64,000 nucleotides of DNA from Rheinheimera sp. EpRS3 (GCF_001513785.1 NZ_LNQS01000010.1:310001-374000), one strand, 5' to 3'; counted from the first letter of the stretch, positions 34,103 to 43,669 are shown. Numbers and translations: made by a program. Notes: generated from the letters alone by a model not told the origin.

Positions 34103-35851
34103 ATGTTTAAACAAACAGTTAACCTATGTAGTGCTGCCTCACTGCTGCTACTGGCAGCCAGTGTACAGGCCGCCACACCGAATGCACCGGTGATCAGCTG
34201 GATGCCAACAGAATACAGCCTGCAAAACGGCAGTGTGCAGGTGCCGGTACGCTGGGATATGTGGTGGGGTACCAACGGTAACAAGTGGTATTTAAAACAA
34301 AATGACAGCGTTGTCTTTACTGCTGCAATAACACCAAATGGCCAGAATGCACAAACCGGCACTACCAACCTTACCTTTACCCAACCCGGCAGTTATCAGT
34401 TACAGGCAAGCTTGTGCCAGGTAACAGGTACTGCAGAAGAATGCGCCAGCAGTGGCATTACCACTATTAATATTACCGGCAGCGGCGGTGGTGACGGAGG
34501 TGACAATGGTGGTGGGGATAACGGTGGCGGCGATGGCGGCTTTAACCCCTGGACTGATCTGGATTTAACCGCCTGGCCGCATCCGCTAAAACAAAGTAAT
34601 CTGCCGTATCAGAATACCACCGGCAAAAAAGTGGGTGCTTATTTTGTCGAATGGGGTATTTATGGCCGCGCCTTTAATGCCGCCGATATACCGGCGCAAA
34701 ACCTGACGCATATTTACTACGGTTTTATTCCGCTATGTGGCCCGAACGCTGGCTTACAACAGGCTAACCCCGAAGGCTACGCTGCTCTGAACAGCCAGTG
34801 TGCCGGTAAACCGGATTACTCTGTGGTAGTACACGACAAATTTGCTGCCCTGGAAAAAAGCTACCCTGGTGATGTCTGGGATCAACCGATACGCGGTATT
34901 TTTGCCGAGTTGTACCGTTTAAAGCAGACTCATCCGCATATTAAAATTTTGCCATCAGTTGGCGGTTGGACACTGTCAGATCCCTTGTACGACGTAGGTA
35001 CTAACCCAGCAGCGCGGGCGGTATTTATTGATTCTATTATCGATTTTATCCGCACTTATGATTTTTTCGACGGTATTGATATCGACTGGGAATTCCCTGG
35101 CGGTGGTGGTGCCAACACCAATTTAGGCTCAGCCCAGGACGGTGCCGGTTTTGCCACCCTGATGCAAGAGCTGCGTGCTGCCCTGGATGCCTTGAGTGTA
35201 GAAACCGGCCGCGATTATGAGCTGGCCGCCGCGATGTCTGGCGGGGTAGAAAAACTCAGCGTTGTTGATTGGGAAGATGCCCACCAGTACATGGATTACA
35301 TTAACCTGATGACTTACGACTACTACGGCGCCTGGAACGGCGTACTGGGCCACCAGACTGGCCTGTATCCGTCGGCGAACTCTCCCACTCCCGGCTTTAG
35401 CGCCCATGAAGCCGTGCAATATCTGCTTAACCGCGGCGTACCGGCAGGCAAAATTGCGCTGGGAGCCGCCATGTATGGCCGCGGCTGGCAAAACGTGGCG
35501 GGTGTAACCGGTAATAACCCCTTTACCGGCACCGGTGGTGCAGGCATCAGTGGTGGTTGGGAACCTGGCATTATGGACTACAAAAAAATTGAAACCGATT
35601 ATATGGGCGGGCCTGAAGCCAGCGGCGTTAATGGCTTTACCGTGGGCTGGGATAACACTGCCAAAGCCAGCTATGTCTGGAACCCTACAACCAATACGCT
35701 GATCAGCATTGATACCAAGCGTTCAGTGCGGGAAAAAGGGGCCTATATTCTGCAGCATCAGCTGGGTGGTATTTTCGCCTGGGAAATAGATGCCGACAAC
35801 GGCCATATTTTAAACGCGATGCATGAAGGCTTAGGCCATCCGCAGCAATAA
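34103..35851 (+). CDS. chiA: Secreted GH18 chitinase, ChiA type
   Basis: 582 residues. Signal peptide (about 1-24, ends VQAA). Then a ChitinaseA_N fibronectin-like domain (about 25-130, APVISWMPTEYSL...YQLQASLCQVTG). A Gly/Asp-rich linker (about 132-150) leads to a GH18 barrel with KILPSVGGWTLSDP, the catalytic FDGIDIDWEFPGG (acid/base Glu330), MTYDYYGAWNGVLGH and IFAWEIDADNG. The insertion between strands 7 and 8 is of the processive ChiA subtype known from Serratia. It hydrolyses chitin to chitobiose outside the cell. A GGAGG site lies before the ATG. First gene of the chitin cluster. Confidence 0.95.
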   Translation: MFKQTVNLCSAASLLLLAASVQAATPNAPVISWMPTEYSLQNGSVQVPVRWDMWWGTNGNKWYLKQNDSVVFTAAITPNGQNAQTGTTNLTFTQPGSYQLQASLCQVTGTAEECASSGITTINITGSGGGDGGDNGGGDNGGGDGGFNPWTDLDLTAWPHPLKQSNLPYQNTTGKKVGAYFVEWGIYGRAFNAADIPAQNLTHIYYGFIPLCGPNAGLQQANPEGYAALNSQCAGKPDYSVVVHDKFAALEKSYPGDVWDQPIRGIFAELYRLKQTHPHIKILPSVGGWTLSDPLYDVGTNPAARAVFIDSIIDFIRTYDFFDGIDIDWEFPGGGGANTNLGSAQDGAGFATLMQELRAALDALSVETGRDYELAAAMSGGVEKLSVVDWEDAHQYMDYINLMTYDYYGAWNGVLGHQTGLYPSANSPTPGFSAHEAVQYLLNRGVPAGKIALGAAMYGRGWQNVAGVTGNNPFTGTGGAGISGGWEPGIMDYKKIETDYMGGPEASGVNGFTVGWDNTAKASYVWNPTTNTLISIDTKRSVREKGAYILQHQLGGIFAWEIDADNGHILNAMHEGLGHPQQ

Positions 35852-35903
35852 CCATACTGCCGCGGGCCGGATACTGATAGCACAAACAGAGGAGTAAGCA
35901 AAA

Positions 35904-36065
35904 ACCGCTTTGCCCACGCTAACAAGCCGTAAACCCATCCCTGGGGGCTCGATTGTAGACTTCCTCCTTGAAGTCTACCCTTCGGGCCAGCAGAGCTGTC
36001 CAAATTCGCTCCAAACGAATTTGTCAGCATCCAGGCCTGCAACGGTTAGCTTAGAGCAAAGCGGT
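35904..36065. repeat. Structured intergenic repeat, copy 1 (enlarged)
   Basis: Outer stem AACCGCTTTGC (35904-35914) / GCAAAGCGGTT (36055-36065), perfect over 11 bp. Inner stem GCTAAC / GTTAGC (35918-35923 and 36045-36050). Hairpin CCC-ATCCCT-GGG at 35934-35945. Two extra hairpins are inserted: 35955-35978 (9-bp arms, loop CTCCTT) and 36001-36023 (8-bp arms). It fills the space between the two chitinase genes. Confidence 0.85.
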
Positions 36066-36121
36066 TCTTGCTCCCTTGGCATTGGCTCAGCTTCCCAGCG
36101 GCATTTTCCGGGAATACCACT

Positions 36122-38470
36122 ATGAAACAATCTATTTTACTGTCGCTGCTGGCACTGGTTAGCACAGCGGCATTTTCACAGCAAACTGATCATAACAACT
36201 GCCGGCCCGATGGCCTGTACCAAACCCCCGGTATTAACGTACCCTACTGCACGGTGTACGACACTGAAGGCCGCGAAATAATCAGCCCGGATCATCCGCG
36301 GCGCATTATTGGTTACTTCACCAGCTGGCGCCATGGCAAAAACGGTCAGCCAGCGTATTTAGCCGCGGATATTCCGTGGGATAAAATTACCCATATCAAC
36401 TACGCCTTTGCCCATGTAAATGGCGCTAACCAGATTTCAGTAGGTAATACGGGTTCGCCTGATAATGCATCAACCGGTATGGAATGGCCCGGCATGGCCG
36501 GCGCTGAGCTGGACCCTAACCTGCCTTATAAAGGTCACTTTAACCTGCTGCAAAAATACAAACAGCAACACCCGCACGTAAAAACGCTGATTTCAGTCGG
36601 CGGCTGGGCCGAAAGCGGTGGCTATTTTGACGACGACGGCGAGCGCATTGCCAGTGGTGGTTTTTATACCATGACCACCAACAGCGATTTAAGCATTAAC
36701 ACTCAGGGCATTAATACCTTTGCCGACTCGGCCGTGGCCTTTATCCGTCAATATGGTTTTGATGGCGTGGATATTGACTACGAATACCCCACCAGCATGA
36801 ATGATGCCGGCAACCCGGACGACTTTGCGCTGGCTAACAGCCTGCGTGGCGGCCTGATGCGCTCTTATATCGAGCTGATGAAAGTGCTGCGGCAAAAACT
36901 GGATGCCGCCGGTGCTGCCGACGGTAAGCATTATCTGCTTACCATCGCTTCCCCCTCGTCCGGCTATCTGCTGCGCGGTATGGAAGCCTTTCAGGTAACC
37001 CAGTATCTGGACTACGTTAACATTATGACCTACGACCTGCACGGTGCCTGGAACCAGTTTGTTGGCCACAATGCGGCACTGTTTGACACCGGCCAGGACG
37101 CCGAGCTGGTAGCGTGGAATTACTACAACACCAGCCAGTACCAGCAAATTGGCTACCTGAATACCGACTGGGCGTACCGGTATTTTCGCGGCACCATGCC
37201 TGCAGGTCGTATTAATATTGGCATTCCGTACTACAGCCGCGGCTGGAAAGATGTACAGGGTGGCAGCTTTGGTTTATGGGGCACAGCAGCGTTACCAAAC
37301 CAGAGCCAGTGCCCGCCCGGCACTGGTGGCAGCACGGTAAGCAAATGCGGTAACGGTGCAGTGGGCATCGATAACCTGTGGCACGATAAAAATACCCAGG
37401 GCAGTGAGATGCCAGCAGGTTCAAATCCGCTTTGGCATACCATGAACCTGGCCGAAGGTATCAGCGCCAGCTACTTCAGCCTGTATGATCTTGACCCAGG
37501 CAACCCAGAGCATCAGCTGACCGGCAGCTACAGCCGCCACTATGATGCCACTGCCGCAGGTCCCTGGTTATGGAATGCACAAAAACAGGTGTTTTTATCG
37601 GTAGAAACCGAGCAAAGCATCAGCACCAAAGCGCAGTATGTGATCGACAACGGCATTGGCGGCGTGATGTTTTGGGAGCTGGCCGGCGACTACGACTGGG
37701 ACGCAGCTAAAGGCGAGTACTTTATTGGTAACACGCTGACATCGCTGTTTTATAACAGCTTTAAAAATGCCAGCCCTTATGGCGCAGTAAAAGCCGAACG
37801 CGTTATGCCAACCCAGGCGGTAGATGTGCGCTTAAGCATCAGTGATTTTAAACTCGGCGATCAAAACTTCCCTATCAACCCCAAGCTTACGCTGACTAAC
37901 CACAGCAACAGCACTATTCCCGGCAGCAGCAGTTTCAGCTTTGACGTTCCCACGGCAATACCCGATACCATCAGCGATCAAAGCGGTTTTGGTTTAACGG
38001 TAGTGGAAAGCGGCCGAAATGCCAGCGGCAACAATATCGGCGGCCTGCAAAATAACCTGCACCGGGTCGCGTTTAATCTGCCGGCTTATTTAAGCGTAGC
38101 CCACGGTGAAAGCGTTACCGTTACGCTGAATTATCAGCTGCCAATGCCGATGCCGTCTAACTGGATCCTTAGTGCCAATGGCAACAGCTATGCCTTTGCC
38201 GAAGAGTATCCGCAGTTGCCGGTTGTTAGCATCGGCAATGGCGATGGCCCCGGTGACGGAGATGGCGACGGTAATGGCGAGAGTTGTGGCGGTATTACCG
38301 CCACTATTCACCCGTACCCGGCCTGGCCGCAACCCGACTGGGCCGGTAACCCAAGCCATGCCGTTAATGGTGATTACCTGTCGTATCAGGGCGACGTGTA
38401 CAAAGCCAACTGGTGGACAAACTCAGTGCCCGGTAGTGATGGCAGCTGGAGTTTTATCTGTAATTTGTAA
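36122..38470 (+). CDS. Secreted GH18 chitinase with C-terminal chitin-binding domain
   Basis: 782 residues from the ATG at 36122, chosen because it opens a clean signal peptide (MKQSILLSLLALVSTAAFS). The frame extends upstream only into the repeat. The GH18 domain (about 55-545) shows VKTLISVGGWAESGG, catalytic FDGVDIDYEYP with Glu221, and MTYDLHGAWNQFVGH. A beta-sandwich domain of unknown type follows (about 560-705, KLTLTNHSNSTIPG...). A Gly/Asp linker then leads to a CBM5/12-like domain (about 725-782, YPAWPQPDWAGNP...ANWWTNSVPGSDGSWSFICNL). It likely works on chitin with the neighbouring ChiA and AA10 enzymes. Confidence 0.94.
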   Translation: MKQSILLSLLALVSTAAFSQQTDHNNCRPDGLYQTPGINVPYCTVYDTEGREIISPDHPRRIIGYFTSWRHGKNGQPAYLAADIPWDKITHINYAFAHVNGANQISVGNTGSPDNASTGMEWPGMAGAELDPNLPYKGHFNLLQKYKQQHPHVKTLISVGGWAESGGYFDDDGERIASGGFYTMTTNSDLSINTQGINTFADSAVAFIRQYGFDGVDIDYEYPTSMNDAGNPDDFALANSLRGGLMRSYIELMKVLRQKLDAAGAADGKHYLLTIASPSSGYLLRGMEAFQVTQYLDYVNIMTYDLHGAWNQFVGHNAALFDTGQDAELVAWNYYNTSQYQQIGYLNTDWAYRYFRGTMPAGRINIGIPYYSRGWKDVQGGSFGLWGTAALPNQSQCPPGTGGSTVSKCGNGAVGIDNLWHDKNTQGSEMPAGSNPLWHTMNLAEGISASYFSLYDLDPGNPEHQLTGSYSRHYDATAAGPWLWNAQKQVFLSVETEQSISTKAQYVIDNGIGGVMFWELAGDYDWDAAKGEYFIGNTLTSLFYNSFKNASPYGAVKAERVMPTQAVDVRLSISDFKLGDQNFPINPKLTLTNHSNSTIPGSSSFSFDVPTAIPDTISDQSGFGLTVVESGRNASGNNIGGLQNNLHRVAFNLPAYLSVAHGESVTVTLNYQLPMPMPSNWILSANGNSYAFAEEYPQLPVVSIGNGDGPGDGDGDGNGESCGGITATIHPYPAWPQPDWAGNPSHAVNGDYLSYQGDVYKANWWTNSVPGSDGSWSFICNL

Positions 38471-38523
38471 GCTGTTACCAAGCGCAAAACGGTGAGTAGC
38501 AGACTTACCGCTTTTCCTTGCGA

Positions 38524-38616
38524 GGGTCGATGCCTTATCAGGGCGCCACAGAGTGTCTGAGTCCGCACGCCAGTGCGGGCGAGTTGCTGTGGCGAGCCTG
38601 AGAAGGTCTTCGACCC
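38524..38616. repeat. Long nested hairpin between chitinase and LPMO genes
   Basis: A single long imperfect stem: GGGTCG (38524-38529) / CGACCC (38611-38616), CGCCACAG / CTGTGGCG inside it, and CCGCAC-GCCA-GTGCGG at the tip. No U tract follows, so it is more like a REP/BIME-type or mRNA-stabilising structure than a terminator. Confidence 0.75.
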
Positions 38617-38650
38617 GGAGCGCCAAGCCTTATAACCAAGAGAAATCACT

Positions 38651-39865
38651 ATGCAACCCAAACACTTACTCCCTACACTACTAACAACAAGCCTGCTATT
38701 TACCAGCCTGCAGGCCAGCAGCCATGGCTATGTAGACTACCCCAAAGCCCGGCAGCAAATTTGTAAAGACGACGGCGGTTACTGGTGGCCGGCAGATGGC
38801 AGCGGCATACCTAATTCTGCCTGTCGCGCCGCTTACCAACAATCGGGCGGTTATATGCTAACGCAGCACCATGAGTTTTCGGCCAACGTTGCCGATTACC
38901 GCAATATGGCAGCAGTGCAGGCAGTCGTCAGCGATGGTAGCCTGTGCGCCGGCGGTGACAGCCGCAAAAGTGGGATGGATATTCCCTCAACCGACTGGCA
39001 ACGCACCAGTATTAACCTGACGCAAAGCAATGAGATCACGCTGCGTTTTCGCGCCACCACGCCACACAACCCCAGCTACTGGCAAATCTACCTGAGTAAA
39101 CCCGGTTTCGACAGCGCCAGCGAAACACTCAGCTGGAACCAGCTACAGCTGATACACCAGCAAAACGACGTAAACGCCGAGGCCGGTTACTATAACCTTA
39201 ATGTGCAGCTACCAGCAGATCGCAGCGGCCCGGCGGTGCTTTACACCCGCTGGCAGCGGGTGGATGTGGTCGGCGAAGGCTTTTATAACTGCTCAGATAT
39301 CGAATTGGTAAATGGCAGCAGCGACCCCCCACCAGCACTATGGTTTGATAAAGGCGCTTATGTAAACCTGCAAACGTCGGCAGAAGTAGGCGGTTATGCT
39401 CAGCTACGGCTGTTTGATGCCAACGGGCAAGAGCTGATAGACGAAAGCTGGCAGATCACCCACGCCAATATCGGCAATGCACTCTGGGCCACTGAACTGG
39501 CAACACAGATAAACACCCAGTACAGTAATCTGCTGCAAATTGGGGTGTTAAACGACGATAATGTGGTATTTAGCAGCGATCTGGCAACTAACAGTGCCTA
39601 TGTGCGGGAGAATAGCACCTTCTATAACCTTGACCTGCGCCCGGCAGACAGCGGCGGCAGTAACCCACCGGGTAACTGCCCGGGTTATGACCTGAGTAGC
39701 GTAAACACCTATCCTGACTGGCCGCAAAGCAACATTCAGGGCCAACCCGGACACGCTGCCGGTGGTGATCAACTGATCCACCAAAACGCGCTGTACCAAG
39801 CCAACTGGTGGACACAATCCATTCCCGGCAGTGATAGCAGTTGGACACAATTATGTAGCTGGTAG
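38651..39865 (+). CDS. AA10 lytic polysaccharide monooxygenase with C-terminal chitin-binding domain
   Basis: 404 residues. The signal peptide is cut after QASS, so the mature protein begins with His25 (HGYVDYPKAR), the N-terminal ligand of the copper histidine brace. The second brace ligand is probably His139 in TTPHNPSYWQIYLSKPGF, where CBP21 and GbpA have their internal His. The AA10 domain runs to about 215 (FYNCSDIELVNG). A beta-sandwich middle domain (about 220-335) and a CBM5/12-like end (about 345-404, YPDWPQSNIQGQPG...NWWTQSIPGSDSSWTQLCSW) follow. It oxidatively cuts crystalline chitin and so opens it for the two chitinases encoded upstream. Confidence 0.94.
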   Translation: MQPKHLLPTLLTTSLLFTSLQASSHGYVDYPKARQQICKDDGGYWWPADGSGIPNSACRAAYQQSGGYMLTQHHEFSANVADYRNMAAVQAVVSDGSLCAGGDSRKSGMDIPSTDWQRTSINLTQSNEITLRFRATTPHNPSYWQIYLSKPGFDSASETLSWNQLQLIHQQNDVNAEAGYYNLNVQLPADRSGPAVLYTRWQRVDVVGEGFYNCSDIELVNGSSDPPPALWFDKGAYVNLQTSAEVGGYAQLRLFDANGQELIDESWQITHANIGNALWATELATQINTQYSNLLQIGVLNDDNVVFSSDLATNSAYVRENSTFYNLDLRPADSGGSNPPGNCPGYDLSSVNTYPDWPQSNIQGQPGHAAGGDQLIHQNALYQANWWTQSIPGSDSSWTQLCSW

Positions 39866-39891
39866 CCACTTACTCAGTGGCAAATAACAAC

Positions 39892-39912
39892 ACAGGCCGC
39901 ATTGCGGCCTGT
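39892..39912 (+). terminator. Hairpin closing the chitin cluster
   Basis: ACAGGCCGC / GCGGCCTGT, perfect 9-bp stem with a 3-nt loop, 27 nt after the LPMO stop. The tail is not T-rich, so termination may be partial. Confidence 0.65.
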
Positions 39913-39951
39913 TAGTCCGGCACTTACTTTTGCTGGAGCGCACAATAAATC

Positions 39952-39965
39952 AGCATAAATATGCT
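39952..39965. promoter_or_regulatory. Candidate ArgR box before argA
   Basis: AGCATAAATATGCT, a palindrome with an AT-rich centre, about 135 nt before the argA start. ARG boxes are AT-rich palindromes of this form and argA is classically repressed by ArgR-arginine. One site only was seen, whereas E. coli uses two adjacent ones, so this is a moderate call. Confidence 0.5.
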
Positions 39966-40098
39966 CAAAAAGTAGATATACACCCACTAATCACCTAAAA
40001 TGCCGGTTCTGTCGCAGTTGCAGTTGGCATTTTGTCATCTTGCTGCCATCTTTAAGCCTTACACCTGTGTTGTCTTTTCAGAAGGAAGCCCCAAGCCC

Positions 40099-41418
40099 GT
40101 GCGCACTACTGAACTTGTTTCCGGTTTTCGTCAGTCTGCCCCTTATGTTAATGCTCACCGCGGTAAAACCTTTGTGGTAATGCTCGGTGGTGAAGCTATT
40201 AGCCAAAGCGGTTTTCGCAGCATTATTAACGACATCGCCCTGCTAAACAGCCTGGGCATTAAAATTGTGCTGGTGTATGGCGCCAGGCCTCAAATTAATA
40301 CGGCATTGCAGCAAGCCGGTTTAGAGCCTACTTACCATAACCGCGTGCGGGTAACAGATGACGACTCGTTTAAACTGATTAAGCAAGTGGCCGGTGCGCT
40401 GCAACTGGATATAACGGCCCGGCTGTCGATGAGTTTAAGCAATACCCCGATGCAAGGCGCGCAAATTAACGTGGTAAGCGGTAACTTTGTTATTGCCCAA
40501 CCATTGGGGGTAGACGAAGGCATAGATTATCACCACAGCGGCCGTGTGCGGCGCATTGATGCGGCCGGTATTCGCCGCCAGCTGGATAACAACGGCATAG
40601 TGCTGATGGGGCCGATAGCGGCCTCGGTTACCGGTGAAAGCTTTAACCTTACCGCCGAAGATATTGCTACCCAGGTCGCGGTAAAACTGAAAGCCGACAA
40701 AATGATTGGCTTTAGTGAAATTGGCGGTATTGTTGGCGAAAATGGCGAAATAACAGCAGAGTTAATGCCAAACTACGCCGAAAAAATTATGCTGGAGATG
40801 GAGCAGCAACCCAATGCCTGCCCCGGTACACTGGCGTTTTTGCATGCCGCTATTACTGCCTGCCGCTCCGGTGTGCCACGCTGCCACTTAGTTAGCTACG
40901 ATGAAGATGGCGCCCTGCTGCAGGAGCTGTTCTCGCGTGATGGTATCGGTACACAAATTGTGACCGAATCGGCAGAAAAACTGCGCGCAGCCACTATTTC
41001 AGATATCGGCGGTATTCTGGATTTGATCCGGCCGCTGGAACAGCAAGGCCTGCTGGTGCGCCGCTCTCGTGAACAACTGGAGATGGAAATAAACCAGTTT
41101 ACCTTAATTGAACGCGATGGCTTAGTGATTGGCTGTGCGGCACTGTATCCGTTTCCGGAAGAAAATGTCGGCGAATTTGCCTGCCTGGCAGTGCACCCGG
41201 ATTACCGCGATGCAGACCGGGGCAGCCTGCTGCTAAAAAGCATTATCCAGCAAGCGCGGCAGCGTAAATACGACAAACTATTTGCCCTGACCACCCGCAG
41301 CATTCACTGGTTTTTAGAACAAGGCTTTGAACTGTTAACGGTAGATGATTTACCGGCACAAAAAAAGCAGCTATATAACTACCAGCGCCGCTCTAAAATT
41401 CTGGCGATTACGCTGTAA
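40099..41418 (+). CDS. argA: Amino-acid N-acetyltransferase (N-acetylglutamate synthase)
   Basis: 439 residues from the GTG at 40099. This start aligns with the E. coli ArgA N-terminus ([32 protein letters not shown]); a frame extension to 40000 has no counterpart in the family. The N-terminal amino-acid-kinase-like domain (about 1-290) is a regulatory arginine-binding fold. The C-terminal GNAT domain (about 295-435) has [19 protein letters not shown]. It makes N-acetylglutamate from acetyl-CoA and glutamate, the first step of arginine synthesis, with arginine feedback. A GAAGGA element lies 12 nt upstream. Converges with the next gene, whose stop abuts its own. Confidence 0.95.
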   Translation: MRTTELVSGFRQSAPYVNAHRGKTFVVMLGGEAISQSGFRSIINDIALLNSLGIKIVLVYGARPQINTALQQAGLEPTYHNRVRVTDDDSFKLIKQVAGALQLDITARLSMSLSNTPMQGAQINVVSGNFVIAQPLGVDEGIDYHHSGRVRRIDAAGIRRQLDNNGIVLMGPIAASVTGESFNLTAEDIATQVAVKLKADKMIGFSEIGGIVGENGEITAELMPNYAEKIMLEMEQQPNACPGTLAFLHAAITACRSGVPRCHLVSYDEDGALLQELFSRDGIGTQIVTESAEKLRAATISDIGGILDLIRPLEQQGLLVRRSREQLEMEINQFTLIERDGLVIGCAALYPFPEENVGEFACLAVHPDYRDADRGSLLLKSIIQQARQRKYDKLFALTTRSIHWFLEQGFELLTVDDLPAQKKQLYNYQRRSKILAITL

Positions 41419-42489
41419 TCAGCCCAGCTGTTGTATCTGCGCGGCTACCTGCTGACCCAGGGCCCGCGCAGTAGTCCATTTACCACCCGACACTGTTAAC
41501 AACTGGCCCTGCCAGTTAAGCTGATATTCGCGACTGGCTTTGCTGGCATTAGCCGTGCCGCCAAGCAAAGGCCGCACACCGGCAAAATCTGCCAGCACTG
41601 CATCGTGCTGGCGCGCCGGTAAAAAGTAGTGGTTGTATACACCAAGCAGGTAATCACGCTCGGCATCTGAGCACACTATGGGCTCATCCAACTGCTGGCG
41701 CACTTCGGTGGTGCCGAGCAAGGTTTTGCCCTGATACGGCAACACAAACACAATCCGCGCTTCACCCGGCACTTCCAGCATATGGCCGTAACGGCTGATT
41801 GGCGGCAGCAATAAATGGCTGCCGCGTACTAAATCCAGCGGTTGCTGCGGCAAGTCCGATTGCTGCAACAGCTGCTGGCTCCAGGGCCCGGCCACGTTTA
41901 CTACACGATCAAACTGCTGCCAGCCGCTGCTAAGCAACACCTTGCCATCCGTTGTTACCTGCTGCACCGGGCTATGCTCAAAAATGTGCACTCCGGCTTT
42001 GGTACATTGCTGCGCCATCCACAGGCCAAGTTTTTTATCGTCCATCTGGCCATCAAAAAACAGGTAAGCCCCGGTTAAACCTTCGCTGTTTAGCTGTGGC
42101 GAACAGCGCAGTGCCTGCGCAGCCGTTAACCAGCGATGGCGGCCAATACCTTTTCTGCCGGCAAAAGTATCATACAGCCACAGGCCTATTTTTAATTGCC
42201 AGCGAGCGCGGCGCGAGGTGTTGTACAGCGGATACAAAATGGGCAGGCGACGGGTTAACTGCGGCGCTTTTTTTAACCACCAGCGCCGTTCTTGCAAAGC
42301 CTCGCGCACCAGCCGGAATTCACCCTGCTCTAAATAGCGCAGCCCGCCATGCAGCAGCTTGGAAGAGGCCTGGCTGGTAGCTTGCATCAGGCCGTCACGC
42401 TCAAACAGGCTAACATCATGCCCGGCCAGCGCCAGTTGCCAGCCGCTGCTTAAGCCATTAATACCTCCGCCAACTACTGCTATTTTCAT
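41419..42489 (-). CDS. FAD-dependent glycerol-3-phosphate dehydrogenase-like oxidoreductase (short GlpD)
   Basis: 356 residues. The N-terminal FAD-binding motif is VVGGGINGLSSGWQLALAGHDVSLFER. The GlpD-type signature SKLLHGGLRYLEQGEFRLVREAL is present, then VVNVAGPWSQQLL, VRGSHLLLPP, GTTEV and VSGGKWTTAR. E. coli GlpD is about 500 residues and has an extra C-terminal helical domain (DAO_C) that is missing here. It probably oxidises glycerol-3-phosphate or a related compound and feeds electrons to quinone. Its partner genes glpK and glpF are not nearby. The upstream neighbour, 12 nt away on the same strand, is proB. Confidence 0.85.
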   Translation of the reverse strand: MKIAVVGGGINGLSSGWQLALAGHDVSLFERDGLMQATSQASSKLLHGGLRYLEQGEFRLVREALQERRWWLKKAPQLTRRLPILYPLYNTSRRARWQLKIGLWLYDTFAGRKGIGRHRWLTAAQALRCSPQLNSEGLTGAYLFFDGQMDDKKLGLWMAQQCTKAGVHIFEHSPVQQVTTDGKVLLSSGWQQFDRVVNVAGPWSQQLLQQSDLPQQPLDLVRGSHLLLPPISRYGHMLEVPGEARIVFVLPYQGKTLLGTTEVRQQLDEPIVCSDAERDYLLGVYNHYFLPARQHDAVLADFAGVRPLLGGTANASKASREYQLNWQGQLLTVSGGKWTTARALGQQVAAQIQQLG

Positions 42490-42501
42490 CCGGTATCTGC
42501 C

Positions 42502-43608
42502 TTAGTTTGTCAGTGCAATATCATCGCGGTGTACCACTTCCTCGCTGGGGCAAAACCCCAGTGTGTCAGCAATTTGCTGGCTGTGTAAGCCTTTAATTAA
42601 CTGTAGTTCAGTTGCGCTGTACTGGCAGATGCCTTTTGCCAGTTGCTTGCCGCCGCTGTCACATAACCAGATAGCATCGCCTTTATCAAACTGGCCAGTT
42701 ACCGCGGTAACGCCCTTTGCCAGCAAAGAAGCGCCTTTATGCAACAGTGCCTGTACTGCACCGCTGTCCAGCACAATGCTGCCATGGCTTTTCAGGCTGT
42801 GCAGCAGCCAGTGTTTTTTCGCGCTAAGCCGGTCTTGCTGGCGTACAAATAAAGTACCGGCCTGCTCACCTTTGAGTAAAGCGTCAAAACTTTCGGCTTT
42901 CTGACCGTTAATAATCAGCGTATCTACGCCCAGCCGGGTGGCTTTTTCTGCCGCCTGAATTTTGGTTAGCATACCGCCGGTACCAATGGCGTGGTGGCTG
43001 CCGCCAGCCATAGCATAAATGCTGGCATCAACCCGCTCTACCCGGGGGATAAAGCGCGCGTCTGGCGTGGTTCTGGGATTAGCGCTGTAAAGGCCGTCGA
43101 TATCCGAGCAGATAATCAGTACATCAGCATCAACCAGTACCGCTACCATTGCCGCCAGGTTGTCGTTGTCACCCACTTTAAGCTCCGCCGTGGCAACACT
43201 GTCGTTTTCATTCACAACCGGCAATACCTGGTTCGCCAGCAAGGTACGCAGTGTATTGTCGATATTAAGATACCGGCGCCGGTCGGCCAGATCATCATGT
43301 GTCAGCAAAATCTGCGCGCAGCGAAAATCAAATAAATGGCTCCAGGTGGCCATCATCTGGGTTTGGCCTACGGCGGCCATAGCTTGTTTAATATTGATAG
43401 GTAACGGATGGTGTGAAAAAGCGATGGCCGAACGCCCGGCGGCGACACTGCCGGAAGACACCAGCACTACTTCAACGCCTAGCTGACGGCATTCGCTGAT
43501 AAAGCGGGCAATAGCGAGTAAATAACGGGTTGAACACCCTTTGGCATCGGGGGAGATCAGCGCACTGCCAACCTTGATCACAATGCGCCGCCAGGCTGAA
43601 TTTAACAT
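42502..43608 (-). CDS. proB: Glutamate 5-kinase
   Basis: 368 residues from the ATG at 43608, which has AAGG at suitable distance; a GTG two codons earlier is less likely. The amino-acid-kinase domain has VIKVGSALISP, VLVSSGSVAAGR, PVVNENDSVATAELKVGDNDNLAA, and GTGGMLTKIQAA. The C-terminal PUA domain (about 275-360) includes GSIVLDSGAVQALLHKGASLLAKGVTAVTGQF. It catalyses the first step of proline synthesis, ATP-dependent phosphorylation of glutamate. The usual partner proA is not next to it. Confidence 0.96.
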   Translation of the reverse strand: MLNSAWRRIVIKVGSALISPDAKGCSTRYLLAIARFISECRQLGVEVVLVSSGSVAAGRSAIAFSHHPLPINIKQAMAAVGQTQMMATWSHLFDFRCAQILLTHDDLADRRRYLNIDNTLRTLLANQVLPVVNENDSVATAELKVGDNDNLAAMVAVLVDADVLIICSDIDGLYSANPRTTPDARFIPRVERVDASIYAMAGGSHHAIGTGGMLTKIQAAEKATRLGVDTLIINGQKAESFDALLKGEQAGTLFVRQQDRLSAKKHWLLHSLKSHGSIVLDSGAVQALLHKGASLLAKGVTAVTGQFDKGDAIWLCDSGGKQLAKGICQYSATELQLIKGLHSQQIADTLGFCPSEEVVHRDDIALTN

Positions 43609-43669
43609 AGACACACCTTCACGCTGCTGTATTGCCAGCAGCTTAAAGTTTGGGCGTCTATATGTCTAT

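Noticed and set aside
38172..38495. Plus-strand frame of 107 codons overlapping the end of the second chitinase
   Set aside because: Different frame of the chitin-binding domain coding region; repetitive composition from the Gly/Asp linker.
40000..40098. 33-codon N-terminal extension of ArgA
   Set aside because: The ArgA family starts at the GTG at 40099; the extension has no counterpart and overlaps the promoter region.
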